A stretch of 64,000 nt of DNA from Acidobacteriota bacterium (GTDB lineage: Bacteria; Acidobacteriota; Terriglobia; Terriglobales; Acidobacteriaceae). The stretch is from NCBI GenBank assembly GCA_013289685.1, contig JABCZL010000014.1, positions 90,080 through 154,079 of the forward strand. The letters are read 5' to 3'. Position numbers and translations under genes: made by a program. Positions 1-8,900 of this stretch are shown here, one piece after another. The stretch's first letter is position 1. Each line of letters starts with the position of its first letter. The notes under the pieces are model-generated. The model made no database searches. It was not told the origin of the DNA and saw only the letters and a program-made list of their open reading frames with translations.

Positions 1-636
1 ACCCTAGCTAATTAAGCAAATTGAGTGCCAAATTAGTCGGGCTGATTAATGTCTACTAATCCTATATGGTTTATAGCATTCGGCCAATCGTGTCAAGCTG
101 GTGTTCTGATGGACCTCACCTGCATGGAAAATCACGCTAGAACCAAAGGGCGGGGGGGAGAGGAAATGCCAACTAATCTTTGGCTTGCCCTGATCACAAG
201 CAGCTTACATCGGATTGCAGATCATTGCAAGCGGTATGAAGTAACCGGTGCCGAAGTGGCCCCGGGGCGGGTGCAAACTTGCTCACCCGACCGCTACCTT
301 CGTTCCTCTGCGATCGTCATGTGGACGATGCGGAAGTGTTGCATCTGCCCAGCATAAGCTACTTAATATGTTATGGTTACGGTCCATATCACATCGAGAA
401 ATGGGGCTTCTGGTCCCGAAGGGGAGTCGGGGTGGCCGCTCCTGTGGGCGCAGCCCGCATTCTAAGAGGAAGTGCAAGACTTTGCACTTTATGTCCAAGA
501 TTTGCAACTATCCCCTCAAGTCATCAATCGCTTGGTTGCAAGACATTGCACAGCCAAGAATTGGTTATCTCGTGATGGATTATTGTGCGGTTTGAGAAGG
601 CCAAGAACGGCGACGAGCTCGACGCGGGATATCGAG
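1..636. other. Intergenic region with no supported gene
   Basis: Several short overlapping reading frames occur here, but none has a recognisable domain, a good ribosome binding site or plausible composition. The notable content is a pair of near-identical 14-bp palindromes at 473-486 and 537-550, listed separately. Confidence 0.5.
473..550. repeat. Two spaced copies of a TGCAA-N4-TTGCA palindrome
   Basis: TGCAAGACTTTGCA at 473-486 and TGCAAGACATTGCA at 537-550 differ by one base and lie 64 bp apart in the same orientation. Each is an inverted repeat with 5-bp arms. This looks like a paired operator or enhancer site, but no gene start is visible close by inside the window; a target could lie left of base 1. 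The function is inference. Confidence 0.4.
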
Positions 637-996
637 TCAGTTCGTTCCTGGCAACCGAGTCCGGCGCCGAATCGTGAAAATTCCGGTCGCGAGGCAACAC
701 AGGCCCGCCAGCGTCAAGTACATAAAGTTGGTGCCACCCTCGGGAACCTGGCTGCAGTTTCCACCCCGGCGTCCGTCCCTGTCCCGGTCGCCGCAACCCT
801 TCTTGCCGTGGTCTCCGTCGCCGCCCCAGTGGTCTCCGGGGCCGAGAGCGAGAACGAGGACAGTGGTTGCCGTCTGGCTCAGAAAGATGCCGTCGCTAAC
901 CTTAGCGTTGACCGTGGGTTGGCCAAGAGCGCTAGGGGCTGAACATAGAAAGGATGCCAACAGTGCCGATGCTAAGAACCTGAAATTTGACTTCAT
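637..996 (-). CDS. Small secreted protein with VPEGG (PEP-CTERM-like) sorting signal
   Basis: A protein of 119 residues. The start at 996 is chosen because GAGGGAGAAG lies just upstream of the ATG; a longer frame to 1059 has no such site. It has an N-terminal signal peptide (about residues 1-25, ending near SALGQ), then a Gly/Asp/His-rich low-complexity stretch (GDHWGGDGDHG and following). The C-terminus carries VPEGGT, a hydrophobic helix and a basic tail (RRRTR). This tripartite end is the layout of PEP-CTERM/VPEGG proteins, which are processed and anchored by an exosortase. No exosortase lies in the window. The Asp/Gly-rich part could bind metal ions, but that is only composition-based. 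Function unknown. Confidence 0.75.
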   Translation of the reverse strand: MKSNFRFLASALLASFLCSAPSALGQPTVNAKVSDGIFLSQTATTVLVLALGPGDHWGGDGDHGKKGCGDRDRDGRRGGNCSQVPEGGTNFMYLTLAGLCCLATGIFTIRRRTRLPGTN

Positions 997-1123
997 TAAC
1001 TTCTCCCTCATCCATTGCGGACGGTAAGGGGGGAAGGCTGAGTGTGCAGAGTATGGCACCCTGCCACATCTCGTACTCTAACGCGAAGCCGGGAACTGTC
1101 AAGGCTGATAATTTTTGCGCACC

Positions 1124-1143
1124 GGTTGCAGGCAATTGCAACC
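1124..1143. promoter_or_regulatory. Perfect 7-bp inverted repeat upstream of the sorting-signal gene
   Basis: GGTTGCA at 1124-1130 is mirrored by TGCAACC at 1137-1143 with a 6-bp spacer. It lies about 130 bp upstream of the minus-strand ATG at 996, a reasonable place for an activator site. It shares the TTGCA/TGCAA half-sites seen at 473-550. No promoter consensus was identified with confidence between it and the gene. Confidence 0.35.
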
Positions 1144-1412
1144 CTTGCGGACGGGATAGCAAAGCCGGATCAAGTCTCTCCTGACTACACTAGAATGTCA
1201 GGGCTTTACGAGCTTTATCATGCCACGCTGAAAACTGGGCAATGGAGCGCCGACTCCGCAGCCACCTTCATTCCTGATTCTTGCCGCTTCAGAAACCTTC
1301 TCTGGAACCAGCGAAGAGCCCATTCTGCAAACGCAAGTGATCCCCATTGGGGACTGATCCGACCGCAAAATCTCACGCCGGATCAAAGGCCTCTACGTTA
1401 CACTAACACCCC
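1144..1412. other. Intergenic region between divergent genes
   Basis: This stretch separates the minus-strand small secreted protein from the plus-strand transporter gene and should hold both promoters. No convincing gene, hairpin or sigma factor box was recognised beyond the inverted repeat listed separately. Confidence 0.4.
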
Positions 1413-2684
1413 ATGACACGACCGGAAAGCGAAGGCGCTGCTGCGCCGACGGCGTCGATCGGCGAGCTGTCAAGAAGACGCGGGTCATCTGCCACTCAAC
1501 CTCCGGCAACCCAGTGCCAGGCGTACCAGGCAGCGGCGACAGCATTTGTAGTGCTCTTCTTTGTTGTCGGAGTCTCCGTCTGGGGCCTGCCTTTCTATTA
1601 CGACTTAATGGTCCAACAGTTCGGTTGGACGCGTGCTCAAGTGACGTCAGGTAACGCACTGAGCAAGCTCGTGGTCGGACCTATCTTCGGGTTCCTCGCA
1701 GGATGGGTTGTGGACCGCTTTGGGCCCCGTCGCTTGATGATGATTGGAATATTGATGGCGGGGGGAGCATTGGTAGGACTGGGCTCCATCTCAAGCCTTG
1801 GCATGTTTTACTTCTTTTACTTGTTCAACGCGCTGGGCTACGTTTGTGGGGGGCCGCTTCCCAACCAGGTCCTCTTGACGAAGTGGTTCGATCGATCGCG
1901 CGGAAAGGCGATGGGGTTCGCCTATCTCGGGATCGGCATCGGCGGGGCAACCGTCCCGTGGATATCACACGCGCTCGCCCTGCATTTCGGATGGCAGACC
2001 TCTCTGCGGATTCTCGGCCTGTTGCTCGTGGTCGTGTCATTGCCCCTGGTACTCCTGCTGAAAGAACACCCCGCGAAAGTGAGCGTTCCCTCGGCTAGGT
2101 CCCCGAGTCCGATGGCAGCATTCAAGCGATCGTCGTTCTATCTGCTTACCCTGGGGAGTATGTGCTCGATCGCCGCAGTCAGCGGCACGCAACAGAACCT
2201 GAAACTTTTCTTAACCCTCGACCGGCACTTCACACAGCGGGATGGCGCGAGTGTCCTATCGCTGGCGCTGGCCTTCAGTATTGCTGGCCGGTTACTCATT
2301 GGTTGGCTCGCTGACCGCTTCTCCAAGAAGTACGTCATGCTGCTGACGTATCTGCTGGTCGCAGCGGGAATCCCTCTGCTGTTCCTCGGGAATACGCGGC
2401 TAACGCTCTACATCTCCGCTGCGATTTTTGGGATTGGTCTTGGTGGCGATTACATGATCATTCCGCTAATGACAGCGGAACTTTTTGGGCTTGAAATCCT
2501 GGGAAGATTGCTGGGCGTGATCCTGACCGCCGGCGGCATTGCGGATTCAGTTGCGCCTTGGTTGATAGGCCGCCTACGAGACTCCAGTGGAAGTTACCGC
2601 GAGAGTTGCTTTGTGCTAGTGGGCATCGCATTGCTGGGCGGAATTGCCGTTTTGGGTTTACCCGGCCGGCGGAGGGCAGCATGA
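1413..2684 (+). CDS. MFS transporter, oxalate/formate antiporter-like
   Basis: A 423-residue inner-membrane protein with about 12 hydrophobic segments after a polar N-terminal tail of some 45 residues. The loop between helices 2 and 3 carries the MFS signature (GWVVDRFGPRRLMMIG), and a related motif recurs in the second half (GWLADRFSKKYVM). Helices of the type GFAYLGIGIGGATVPW resemble the OFA/monocarboxylate branch, so an organic acid is the likely substrate; the exact substrate cannot be read from sequence. The stop codon overlaps the start of the next gene (ATGA), which indicates translational coupling with the OYE-family enzyme downstream. No clear ribosome binding site precedes the ATG, so the true start may lie further in, before the first helix. 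Confidence 0.85.
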   Translation: MTRPESEGAAAPTASIGELSRRRGSSATQPPATQCQAYQAAATAFVVLFFVVGVSVWGLPFYYDLMVQQFGWTRAQVTSGNALSKLVVGPIFGFLAGWVVDRFGPRRLMMIGILMAGGALVGLGSISSLGMFYFFYLFNALGYVCGGPLPNQVLLTKWFDRSRGKAMGFAYLGIGIGGATVPWISHALALHFGWQTSLRILGLLLVVVSLPLVLLLKEHPAKVSVPSARSPSPMAAFKRSSFYLLTLGSMCSIAAVSGTQQNLKLFLTLDRHFTQRDGASVLSLALAFSIAGRLLIGWLADRFSKKYVMLLTYLLVAAGIPLLFLGNTRLTLYISAAIFGIGLGGDYMIIPLMTAELFGLEILGRLLGVILTAGGIADSVAPWLIGRLRDSSGSYRESCFVLVGIALLGGIAVLGLPGRRRAA

Positions 2685-4144
2685 GCACCGGAGCAATCCT
2701 TCGCCTGGGGGGCCTGAAGAACGTTGAACGCTTTCAGGCTCACGCGCAGGCCCTCGATCTACAGATCCCCTGCGATGCCCAGATCGTGACAGGAGCGCAA
2801 TCCCCGCTGCGCTGGCCGCTGAATCGCGGGCCATTCAAAATCGGCAACCGGATCGCGGTTCAGCCCATGGAGGGCTGGGACGCGACTCCGGATGGGTTGC
2901 CTTCTGAAAATACCGTTCGGCGATGGCAGCGGTTCGGCCGTAGTGGCGGCAAGATGATTTGGGGTGGAGAAGCGGTTGCGGTTTCCCACGAAGGGAGAGC
3001 GAACCCAAATCAGCTTCTCGCTGCGCCGCGCACGCAGCAGGCGCTTGCACACCTGCGAGACGTTGTAATACGCGAGCATATTCTGACAACCGGTTCCGAC
3101 GATGGTTTGATAATCGGTTTGCAATTGACGCATTCCGGCCGGTACTGCCGCCCGAATGAGCATACCCGCCCGGAACCGCGCATTCTCTATCACCATCCAT
3201 TTCTCGACCAGCGTCTGAAACTGCCTCCCGACTACCCTTTGCTCACCGACGGCGAAATTGAGTCGATCATCGAAGACTTCCATTGGGCCGCGCTAATGGC
3301 TTGGCAGTTGGGTTTTGATTTCGTAGATATCAAGCATTGCCACGGCTACCTGGGTCATGAATTTCTGAGCGCTCACACGCGGGAGGGACGTTACGGCGGC
3401 GCCTTCGAAGGCCGCACGCGCTTTCTTCGCGAGGTCGTACAAGGCATCCGCTCGCACTGTCCTGAATTGCACATCGGAGTGCGGCTCTCGGCGATCGACA
3501 CCGTCCCATTCCGCAGTGACCCGACTCAGAGCGTGAACGGGAAATCCGCCATCGGAATTGCAGAGACGCGCCCGGAGTTACTTCCCTACCGCTGGGGGTT
3601 TGGCGTGAATCCGCTCGACCCGACGGATAGCGACTTGCGTGAGCCAGAGTGTTTTTTATCATTACTAGAAGAGCTTGGAATTCAGTTGGTGAATATCACC
3701 GCCGGCAGTCCTTACTACAATCCGCATATCCAACGCCCGGCGCTGTACCCACCTTCCGACGGATATCTGCCACCAGAAGACCCGTTGGTTGGAGTTGCTA
3801 GGCAGATGGCAGTGACCCGTCAGCTAAAGCGGCGGTTCCCAAACCTGCTCATGGTTGGATCGGGGTACACCTATCTGCAGGACTTTTTACCTTATGTAGC
3901 ACAAGCTGCTGTGCGCGAAGGGTGGGCCGACTTCGTGGGGCTCGGCAGGATGGTATTGACCTATCCTGAGATCCTTTGGGAAACATCCGAGGGGAGCGAG
4001 ATGCAACGCAAGCGTGTTTGCAGAACCTTCAGCGATTGCACCACTGCACCACGGAACGGACTGCCCTCCGGTTGTTATCCGCTCGACGAATACTACAAAG
4101 ACTCCGACATGGCCGACAAACTCAAGGAGGCCAAGAAACGCTGA
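2681..4144 (+). CDS. NADH:flavin oxidoreductase, old yellow enzyme family
   Basis: A 487-residue TIM-barrel flavoprotein. The start at 2681 follows GGAGGG and overlaps the transporter stop by four bases. Family marks in order: the FMN-binding opening IGNRIAVQPMEGWDATPDG, the active-site-type LTHSGRY, the segment DFVDIKHCHGYLGHEFLS, RVRLSAID-like GVRLSAIDTVPF, and the phosphate-binding end MVGSGYTYLQDF followed by DFVGLGRM. It probably uses NAD(P)H to reduce an activated C=C bond or a related substrate. The C-terminal part has spaced cysteines (CRTFSDCTTAPRNGLPSGC), recalling but not matching the Fe-S cluster motif of dienoyl-CoA reductases; there is no following FAD/NAD domain. Its place between an organic-acid transporter and a DapA-family enzyme suggests a catabolic role. 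Confidence 0.85.
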   Translation: MSTGAILRLGGLKNVERFQAHAQALDLQIPCDAQIVTGAQSPLRWPLNRGPFKIGNRIAVQPMEGWDATPDGLPSENTVRRWQRFGRSGGKMIWGGEAVAVSHEGRANPNQLLAAPRTQQALAHLRDVVIREHILTTGSDDGLIIGLQLTHSGRYCRPNEHTRPEPRILYHHPFLDQRLKLPPDYPLLTDGEIESIIEDFHWAALMAWQLGFDFVDIKHCHGYLGHEFLSAHTREGRYGGAFEGRTRFLREVVQGIRSHCPELHIGVRLSAIDTVPFRSDPTQSVNGKSAIGIAETRPELLPYRWGFGVNPLDPTDSDLREPECFLSLLEELGIQLVNITAGSPYYNPHIQRPALYPPSDGYLPPEDPLVGVARQMAVTRQLKRRFPNLLMVGSGYTYLQDFLPYVAQAAVREGWADFVGLGRMVLTYPEILWETSEGSEMQRKRVCRTFSDCTTAPRNGLPSGCYPLDEYYKDSDMADKLKEAKKR

Positions 4145-4202
4145 CATCGGTTCTGTCGCGCTGAGTGCCGACCCCATGGTGGATCCAAGGATAAGGACAG
4201 GG

Positions 4203-5150
4203 ATGACAGTTGACGAGTTGCTAGCACGCCAAAAGCCACGACGCAAAGTAGAGGGTATTGCCGCAGCCTTGTTGCCGTACGAGGCCGACGGCCGGGTCGC
4301 TGTCGATGCATTTTCGCAGCAGCTGACTTCCACACACCGAGCCGGGCTGATGAATGCCGTCAACATGGACACCGGCTACGTGAATTACTTGAGCGATACA
4401 GAAAAACAAGAGGTGCTGAGCTGGACGCGCGAGGTTCTCGGGAAAGGAGTTCCGTTTGTGGCCGGCGCGTACATTGAACATCTCGCCGGCGACGACATCG
4501 TCGCGCTCTACCGACAGCAGATCGACACCATCGTTCGCTTTGGTGGCATTCCGATCCTGTTCCAGTCCGCTCGTCTGCACGGCAAGTCTCCGGCAGAGAT
4601 CGCTGAAGCTTATCGAGATATATGCAGAGACTATCCGCACGTGTTGGCGTTCGAATTGGGTTCGATGTTTGCGCCCAACGGCGAGATATGGAACTCCGAG
4701 ACTGTGCGCCGCTTGATGGACATCCCAGAGATCAAGGGGATGAAACACTCTTCCCTCGACCGCATTCTGGAGTTTGAACGACTCGCTCTTCGCGATGTGC
4801 ACCGGCCAGACTTTCGCATCTACACCGGGAACGACCTGGGAATCAATATGATTGAATATGGGTCGGAGTATTTGCTGGGCCTTGCCGCTTTTGCGCCGGA
4901 GAAATTCGCCGCCCGAGACCGGCTCTGGGAGGCCGGGGACCCGGAGTACTACGCCCTTTCCGACGCCCTGCAGTACTTGGGAAATGTTGCGTTTCGTGAT
5001 CCCGTTCCCGCGTACAAATTTTCTGCCGCAGTGTTCTTAAACCTGATCGGACGGATTCCCAGCGCTGGCACCCACCCCAGGAATCCACAGCGTTCTGCTT
5101 GGGAGGCAGAAATCATGGCGGACTGCGCTCGCCGGTTGTGTCTGCTCTGA
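4203..5150 (+). CDS. Dihydrodipicolinate synthase (DapA) family aldolase/dehydratase
   Basis: A protein of about 315 residues. The start at 4203 is preferred because AAGGACAGGG precedes it; an ATG at 4176 lacks such a site. It shows the (beta/alpha)8 barrel of class I aldolases: VEGIAAALLPYEADG at the N-terminus, VPFVAGAYIEHLAGDD in the middle, and GMKHSSLDR, whose lysine should be the Schiff-base residue. The usual GTTGE motif for pyruvate-type donors is replaced (NMDTGYVNYLS), so it is not the lysine-pathway enzyme and probably acts on a sugar acid or other 2-oxo acid. It lies 58 bp downstream of the reductase in the same direction, with a LarA-type remnant after it, which supports a catabolic cluster. 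Confidence 0.8.
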   Translation: MTVDELLARQKPRRKVEGIAAALLPYEADGRVAVDAFSQQLTSTHRAGLMNAVNMDTGYVNYLSDTEKQEVLSWTREVLGKGVPFVAGAYIEHLAGDDIVALYRQQIDTIVRFGGIPILFQSARLHGKSPAEIAEAYRDICRDYPHVLAFELGSMFAPNGEIWNSETVRRLMDIPEIKGMKHSSLDRILEFERLALRDVHRPDFRIYTGNDLGINMIEYGSEYLLGLAAFAPEKFAARDRLWEAGDPEYYALSDALQYLGNVAFRDPVPAYKFSAAVFLNLIGRIPSAGTHPRNPQRSAWEAEIMADCARRLCLL

Positions 5151-5233
5151 GCGGGCTGGACGCACCTTGACGCACGACGAGAAAGGACAACAGGATATTT
5201 CCCAACCGGTTGCTCAACAAAAATCAGCAGAAA

Positions 5234-5696
5234 ATGTCTGCGGAAAAACGAGAGCAAGTGGTATGGAGCGAATTAGAGAGTCTGGCCGAGCTGGGGCAAA
5301 GGAATCGCGTGCTCGTTGTACCTCCTGATCAGAGCGGCGTGCATTCTCGCTCTGGCGACCTGACGCGCTACGCGTGGGAGTATTACACCGACTGGTTGCG
5401 AGCGGCTCTACCTGCTCTTGGCACGCATGCGGCCATGCAGACCGATCAGATCGCACGAATTGTTTCGTCCCATGCCGCAATCGCTCTTTCTCATCCACAG
5501 AGGGCGAACCGACGTCGAGACTCTCGGGGAGGGCCCGGCCGAGTTCATCCACGCGCAATCGGGAGGCCAGCTGAACTATTCGTGGCCGGCGCAGGTGAAC
5601 CGGTCATTTCACGTGGCGGCTTCGATCTCGTTCTCTCGATCGGCCAAGTCGTCCCGCACGAAGTTATAGACATGGCGAATTGCAACAAGAACATTT
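5234..5696 (+). pseudogene. Frameshifted, truncated LarA/DUF2088 (lactate racemase-like) gene
   Basis: Three consecutive pieces of one family are readable only by changing frame. Frame A, from about 5234: RNRVLVVPPDQSGVHSRSG and LPALGTHAAM. Frame B, about 5472-5608: MPQSLFLIHRGRTDVETLGE then LNYSWPAQVN. Frame A again, about 5613-5696: FDLVLSIGQVVPHEVIDMAN. These are family landmarks in the right order. The two shifts compensate each other. After NCNKNI the similarity stops, so the C-terminal half is missing. It therefore cannot encode a complete enzyme. Its position after the DapA-family gene suggests it was once part of that operon. Sequencing error could explain the shifts but not the lost C-terminus. 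Confidence 0.75.
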
Positions 5697-5882
5697 TGGC
5701 TGACTTGGGCTTGTTCCTTCGCAAGTCGCTCCCGCTCCTTCAACATTTGACGGATGGACTTCAAGAACTTTTTCCAGGCCGGAACAAAGGACAGCCCCAT
5801 TTTCGCCAAGGACAATGCCGGACTCATCAAAAAGCGACCCTAATGTCGAAAAGCCCGCCGCAGAATAAGGTAGAGTCTCTAG

Positions 5883-6842
5883 ATGCCAAAGCGCGCACCT
5901 GCCCGACGTCCCCGCAAAGCCAAGCCAGGTACCAAGGGCCTCGATCCAGCACAGTGCAGGTTGGAGCGGTCAGAAGGATCTGCCGCAGAAGCTGCAGAAG
6001 CAGTCGAGAAGGCTGGGGGCTGTGTGGTGGGTCAGTACAAGGAGCCCCTCGGCGGTCATCCCACGCTACTTTCCATTCTTCCCATCGACAAGATCGAGCC
6101 GACGCCGTTTCAACGCGATCTCTCCGATACTCACCACAAACGTCTAGCGGACGTCATTAATAAGACAGGATATTTTCTCGACCCGCTCATCGCAGTCCTC
6201 GCCCCCGGTGGTGGCTTCTGGACTCCCAACGGCCTGCATCGCCTTGCGGCCATGCGTCGCCTTGGCGCTAAATCCATCACGGCACTGGTCATCCCGGAAC
6301 GCGAGGTTGCCTGGCAGATCCTGGCTCTAAATACGGAGAAAGCACATAACCTCAAAGAGCGCTCACTAGAAGTCATACGGATCTACCGTGGCTTGGTCGA
6401 CGAGGATGGCTCGCGGCCCGAATCAGGATTTGCCTTCTATCTCGACCAAGCTGCACTCGTCACTTTGGGCGTCTGCTACGAACGAGTCACCCGCTTCGGC
6501 GGTGGCGCTTACCATCCCATCCTTCGCCGCCTTGAGGACTTTAGCGACGAGTCATTGCGCTCTGCGCTTAAGCAGCACGAGAAGCGAGCAACGATCGTGC
6601 TCGATCTCGAGGAGAAGGTCGCCGCCGTCGTCAAGAAGTTGAAAGAGCGCGGGCTGGTGAGTCCGTACTTGCGATCGTTTGTGGTCGCGCGCATCAACCC
6701 ATTGCGATGGATCAAGGGTGAACCTCCACCTCTCGAAGATGTTCTGAAAACAATGCGCGAGCGCGTAGCGAAATTCAATGTGGAGAAGGTTAAGCCTCAG
6801 GACCTTGCTGGCGCGGCGGGTCCGCCCGACGACGAAACGTAG
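5883..6842 (+). CDS. ParB N-terminal domain protein (orphan, non-partition)
   Basis: A 319-residue protein. After a basic, Ala/Pro-rich N-terminus (residues 1-60) it has a ParB/sulfiredoxin-like fold: LLSILPIDKIEPTPFQRDLS, then a segment ending DPLIAVLAPGGGFWTPNGLH, where the NGxHR element matches the nucleotide-binding GxxRR box of ParB proteins. The central part is helical, and the C-terminal third is charged (DLEEKVAAVVKKLKERG). There is no parA partner and no parS-like repeat nearby, so it is probably not a chromosome partition factor. Proteins of this type often act as DNA-binding or CTP-dependent regulators. It is 17 bp upstream of the HugZ-like gene and likely co-transcribed with it. 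Confidence 0.75.
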   Translation: MPKRAPARRPRKAKPGTKGLDPAQCRLERSEGSAAEAAEAVEKAGGCVVGQYKEPLGGHPTLLSILPIDKIEPTPFQRDLSDTHHKRLADVINKTGYFLDPLIAVLAPGGGFWTPNGLHRLAAMRRLGAKSITALVIPEREVAWQILALNTEKAHNLKERSLEVIRIYRGLVDEDGSRPESGFAFYLDQAALVTLGVCYERVTRFGGGAYHPILRRLEDFSDESLRSALKQHEKRATIVLDLEEKVAAVVKKLKERGLVSPYLRSFVVARINPLRWIKGEPPPLEDVLKTMRERVAKFNVEKVKPQDLAGAAGPPDDET

Positions 6843-6859
6843 GAGAGGCTAGACAAGAA

Positions 6860-7660
6860 ATGACCAACTCATCATCTAGAAAACACGCGGGGCCGGGGCC
6901 AGCGACTGACCTGCCGCCTGTTCCTGAGCTCACTTTCGCCGAGCGTGCCCGGACATTGGCCTACTTGGGTCGCATGGGCAGCCTGTCCACCTTGTCGCGA
7001 AAACAGCCAGGATTCCCTTTCGGTTCGGTGATGCCCTACGGACTCGACGATCATGGCCGTCCCATCTTCCTGATCAGCACCATGGCCATGCACACGCAGA
7101 ACCTGCAGGCCGATCCCCATGCCAGTCTGCTTGTCACGCAGCAGGACACCGGGGGCGAACCACTTGGAGCATCGCGGGTAACGCTGCTTGGGAACGTTCT
7201 GCCAGTGCCGAAGCCGGATTTAGCCGAGGCTCGCAAGCTCTACCTCGAGCGTCATGCCAACAGCAGATATTGGGTAGATTTTGAAGACTTTTCTTTTTAC
7301 CGCATGGACGTCGTCGATGTTTATTACGTGGGAGGCTTCGGAGTGATGGGCTGGGTATCCGCATCCGATTATGACCGCAGCCAACCCGACCCTCTTGCGG
7401 ACTCCATGGCCGAAATCATTCAGCACATGAACGCCGACCACAAGGATGCGCTCGTCATGCTTGCCCGGACATTTGCTCACATTGACTCAACGGAAGCAAC
7501 GATGACCACAGTCGATCGCCTCGGCTTTCATGTCCGCTTGAAAACCGCTGAGGGCATGCGTGGCGCCCGCATCGCCTTCTTGAGGGAGGTAAGCAATCAA
7601 GGTCAGACCCGGAAAGTCCTGGTGGAAATGGTGCAACAGGCGCGCTCGCAAGCCAAATGA
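6860..7660 (+). CDS. HugZ-like pyridoxamine 5'-phosphate oxidase-fold protein with DUF2470
   Basis: A 266-residue cytoplasmic protein. The start follows TAGGAGAGGC. Residues 25-165 form the split-barrel flavin/heme-binding domain (FPFGSVMPYGLDDHGRPIF, ADPHASLLVTQ, ARKLYLERHANSRYW). Residues 175-260 are a DUF2470 domain, with the diagnostic IIQHMNADHKDALVM. This two-domain layout is that of HugZ/HutZ, which binds heme and takes part in heme breakdown, but also of plant and cyanobacterial relatives with other roles. No heme transport genes are nearby, so heme use is only a family-level inference. Confidence 0.85.
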   Translation: MTNSSSRKHAGPGPATDLPPVPELTFAERARTLAYLGRMGSLSTLSRKQPGFPFGSVMPYGLDDHGRPIFLISTMAMHTQNLQADPHASLLVTQQDTGGEPLGASRVTLLGNVLPVPKPDLAEARKLYLERHANSRYWVDFEDFSFYRMDVVDVYYVGGFGVMGWVSASDYDRSQPDPLADSMAEIIQHMNADHKDALVMLARTFAHIDSTEATMTTVDRLGFHVRLKTAEGMRGARIAFLREVSNQGQTRKVLVEMVQQARSQAK

Positions 7661-8900
7661 ACTCTACACCTGGCCCCCAGTGGTGCACTGGACTGGCGAT
7701 ATTCCTGGCAAAACTGCCGCTTTCGAGTGATTGTCAGTCCACTTGAGCCACAGAGGTACAGATGGTGAAGATCGGTCGATGCGTATTGGTCGAACTGAAG
7801 GCGCATGTCTTCGCGAACCCCGGGTCCTTCCGGCGTGGCCCATCAACGGTAGACGAAAGCCAGCGACCACCGCGCAAGGCGCTGCTCAATATCGTGCAGC
7901 CGATTACACGCGGCTGTTTGTGCAACCTGAATTCCCCGAATTGCGGCATAGCGGCTCAACATCAATCGAAGGAGTGGAGCGGATTCCAAAGTGTTTTGCA
8001 AAGCTCCGACCTCTACCCGGAACCCATCTCCCGTGATTTGTACCGCCGCTTGAAGCGGGCTTCTGCTCAGGCCAACAGCCGCCAGTGTTCCTGTAAGCCC
8101 TCATTTCCAACTATGCCAGCTTCGGCCGTTTTTCCATCTTTCATTACGACTACAAGAGAAATCAAACCTCGATTCGGGAAATACGCAATTTCAACTTTCC
8201 GCCCGCCTCGTGAAGGATTAGATGGTTTGGCAAGCTGATGTATTCGAGATGGGGACGAAGTGAGCTGTAGTCGCTATCGGAGATCGACAGAAGTATTTTG
8301 TTGCTGACTTGATTCCCTGCGGCATTCGTCCGCCCGCTAGGCTGAGAATGAACTCGCCCGTCATGGGTGTTTTCAACGGAGAAGGCCGGTCTCCGACGGG
8401 ATGCTGTACGCTCCCAAGTTATCGACGCGCTCTAAGCGCAAGAGATAAAAGGAGACTGGCAGTGGAGAAGATTCGCCTCTGCAGCAAAGGCGACGAAGAA
8501 GTGAGCGACGAGAAATATCTGTACGTTTGGCGCGCCGACTCACGTAAGAACACGGCAGCAACGGAATAGCGGGCTTACCGCATGCAACAGCTGGCGAGTG
8601 ACTAACGTGAGCTTGTCCGCGACATTCCCAGGCTACCAAATAAGAGAACTCCGCACTCTTGCCTTCCAACCCCTCGGAGTAAATAAATCCGAGCCTTCTG
8701 AGCCATTCTGCACAGTATTCGCAGAGGGAACGAGCGAATCTGTTAGTACCTCAAGAGGGCAGGTCCCCGCCAAACCAGACGGCCCGACCTGCCTCCCTGG
8801 AGTTGGTTCGAGACAGATCCAAGTGCCGTTGAAGGTACATGGACACTGCGCACCCAGGCCCTGCATTCAGACCGCCTGTTTACAAAATCGAGGGAAAGGG
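7661..8900. other. 1.2-kb region without a supported gene
   Basis: Open frames occur (for example 7762-8238 and 8309-8569), but none has a known domain, a convincing ribosome binding site or typical protein composition. The stretch may hold decayed genes. A strong ribosome site (GAGGGAAAGGG) at the right edge belongs to the next gene. Confidence 0.45.

Noticed and set aside
1041..1080. TGGCAC-containing sequence as a possible sigma-54 promoter
   Set aside because: The GG-N10-GC spacing required for the -24/-12 boxes is not met on either strand.
5609..5830. Minus-strand frame with helical, protein-like sequence
   Set aside because: More than a third of it is antisense to the recognisable LarA-type remnant, and it has no known domain or ribosome site.
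7762..8238. Plus-strand frame of 158 codons
   Set aside because: No domain, weak start and unusual composition; insufficient support for a gene.
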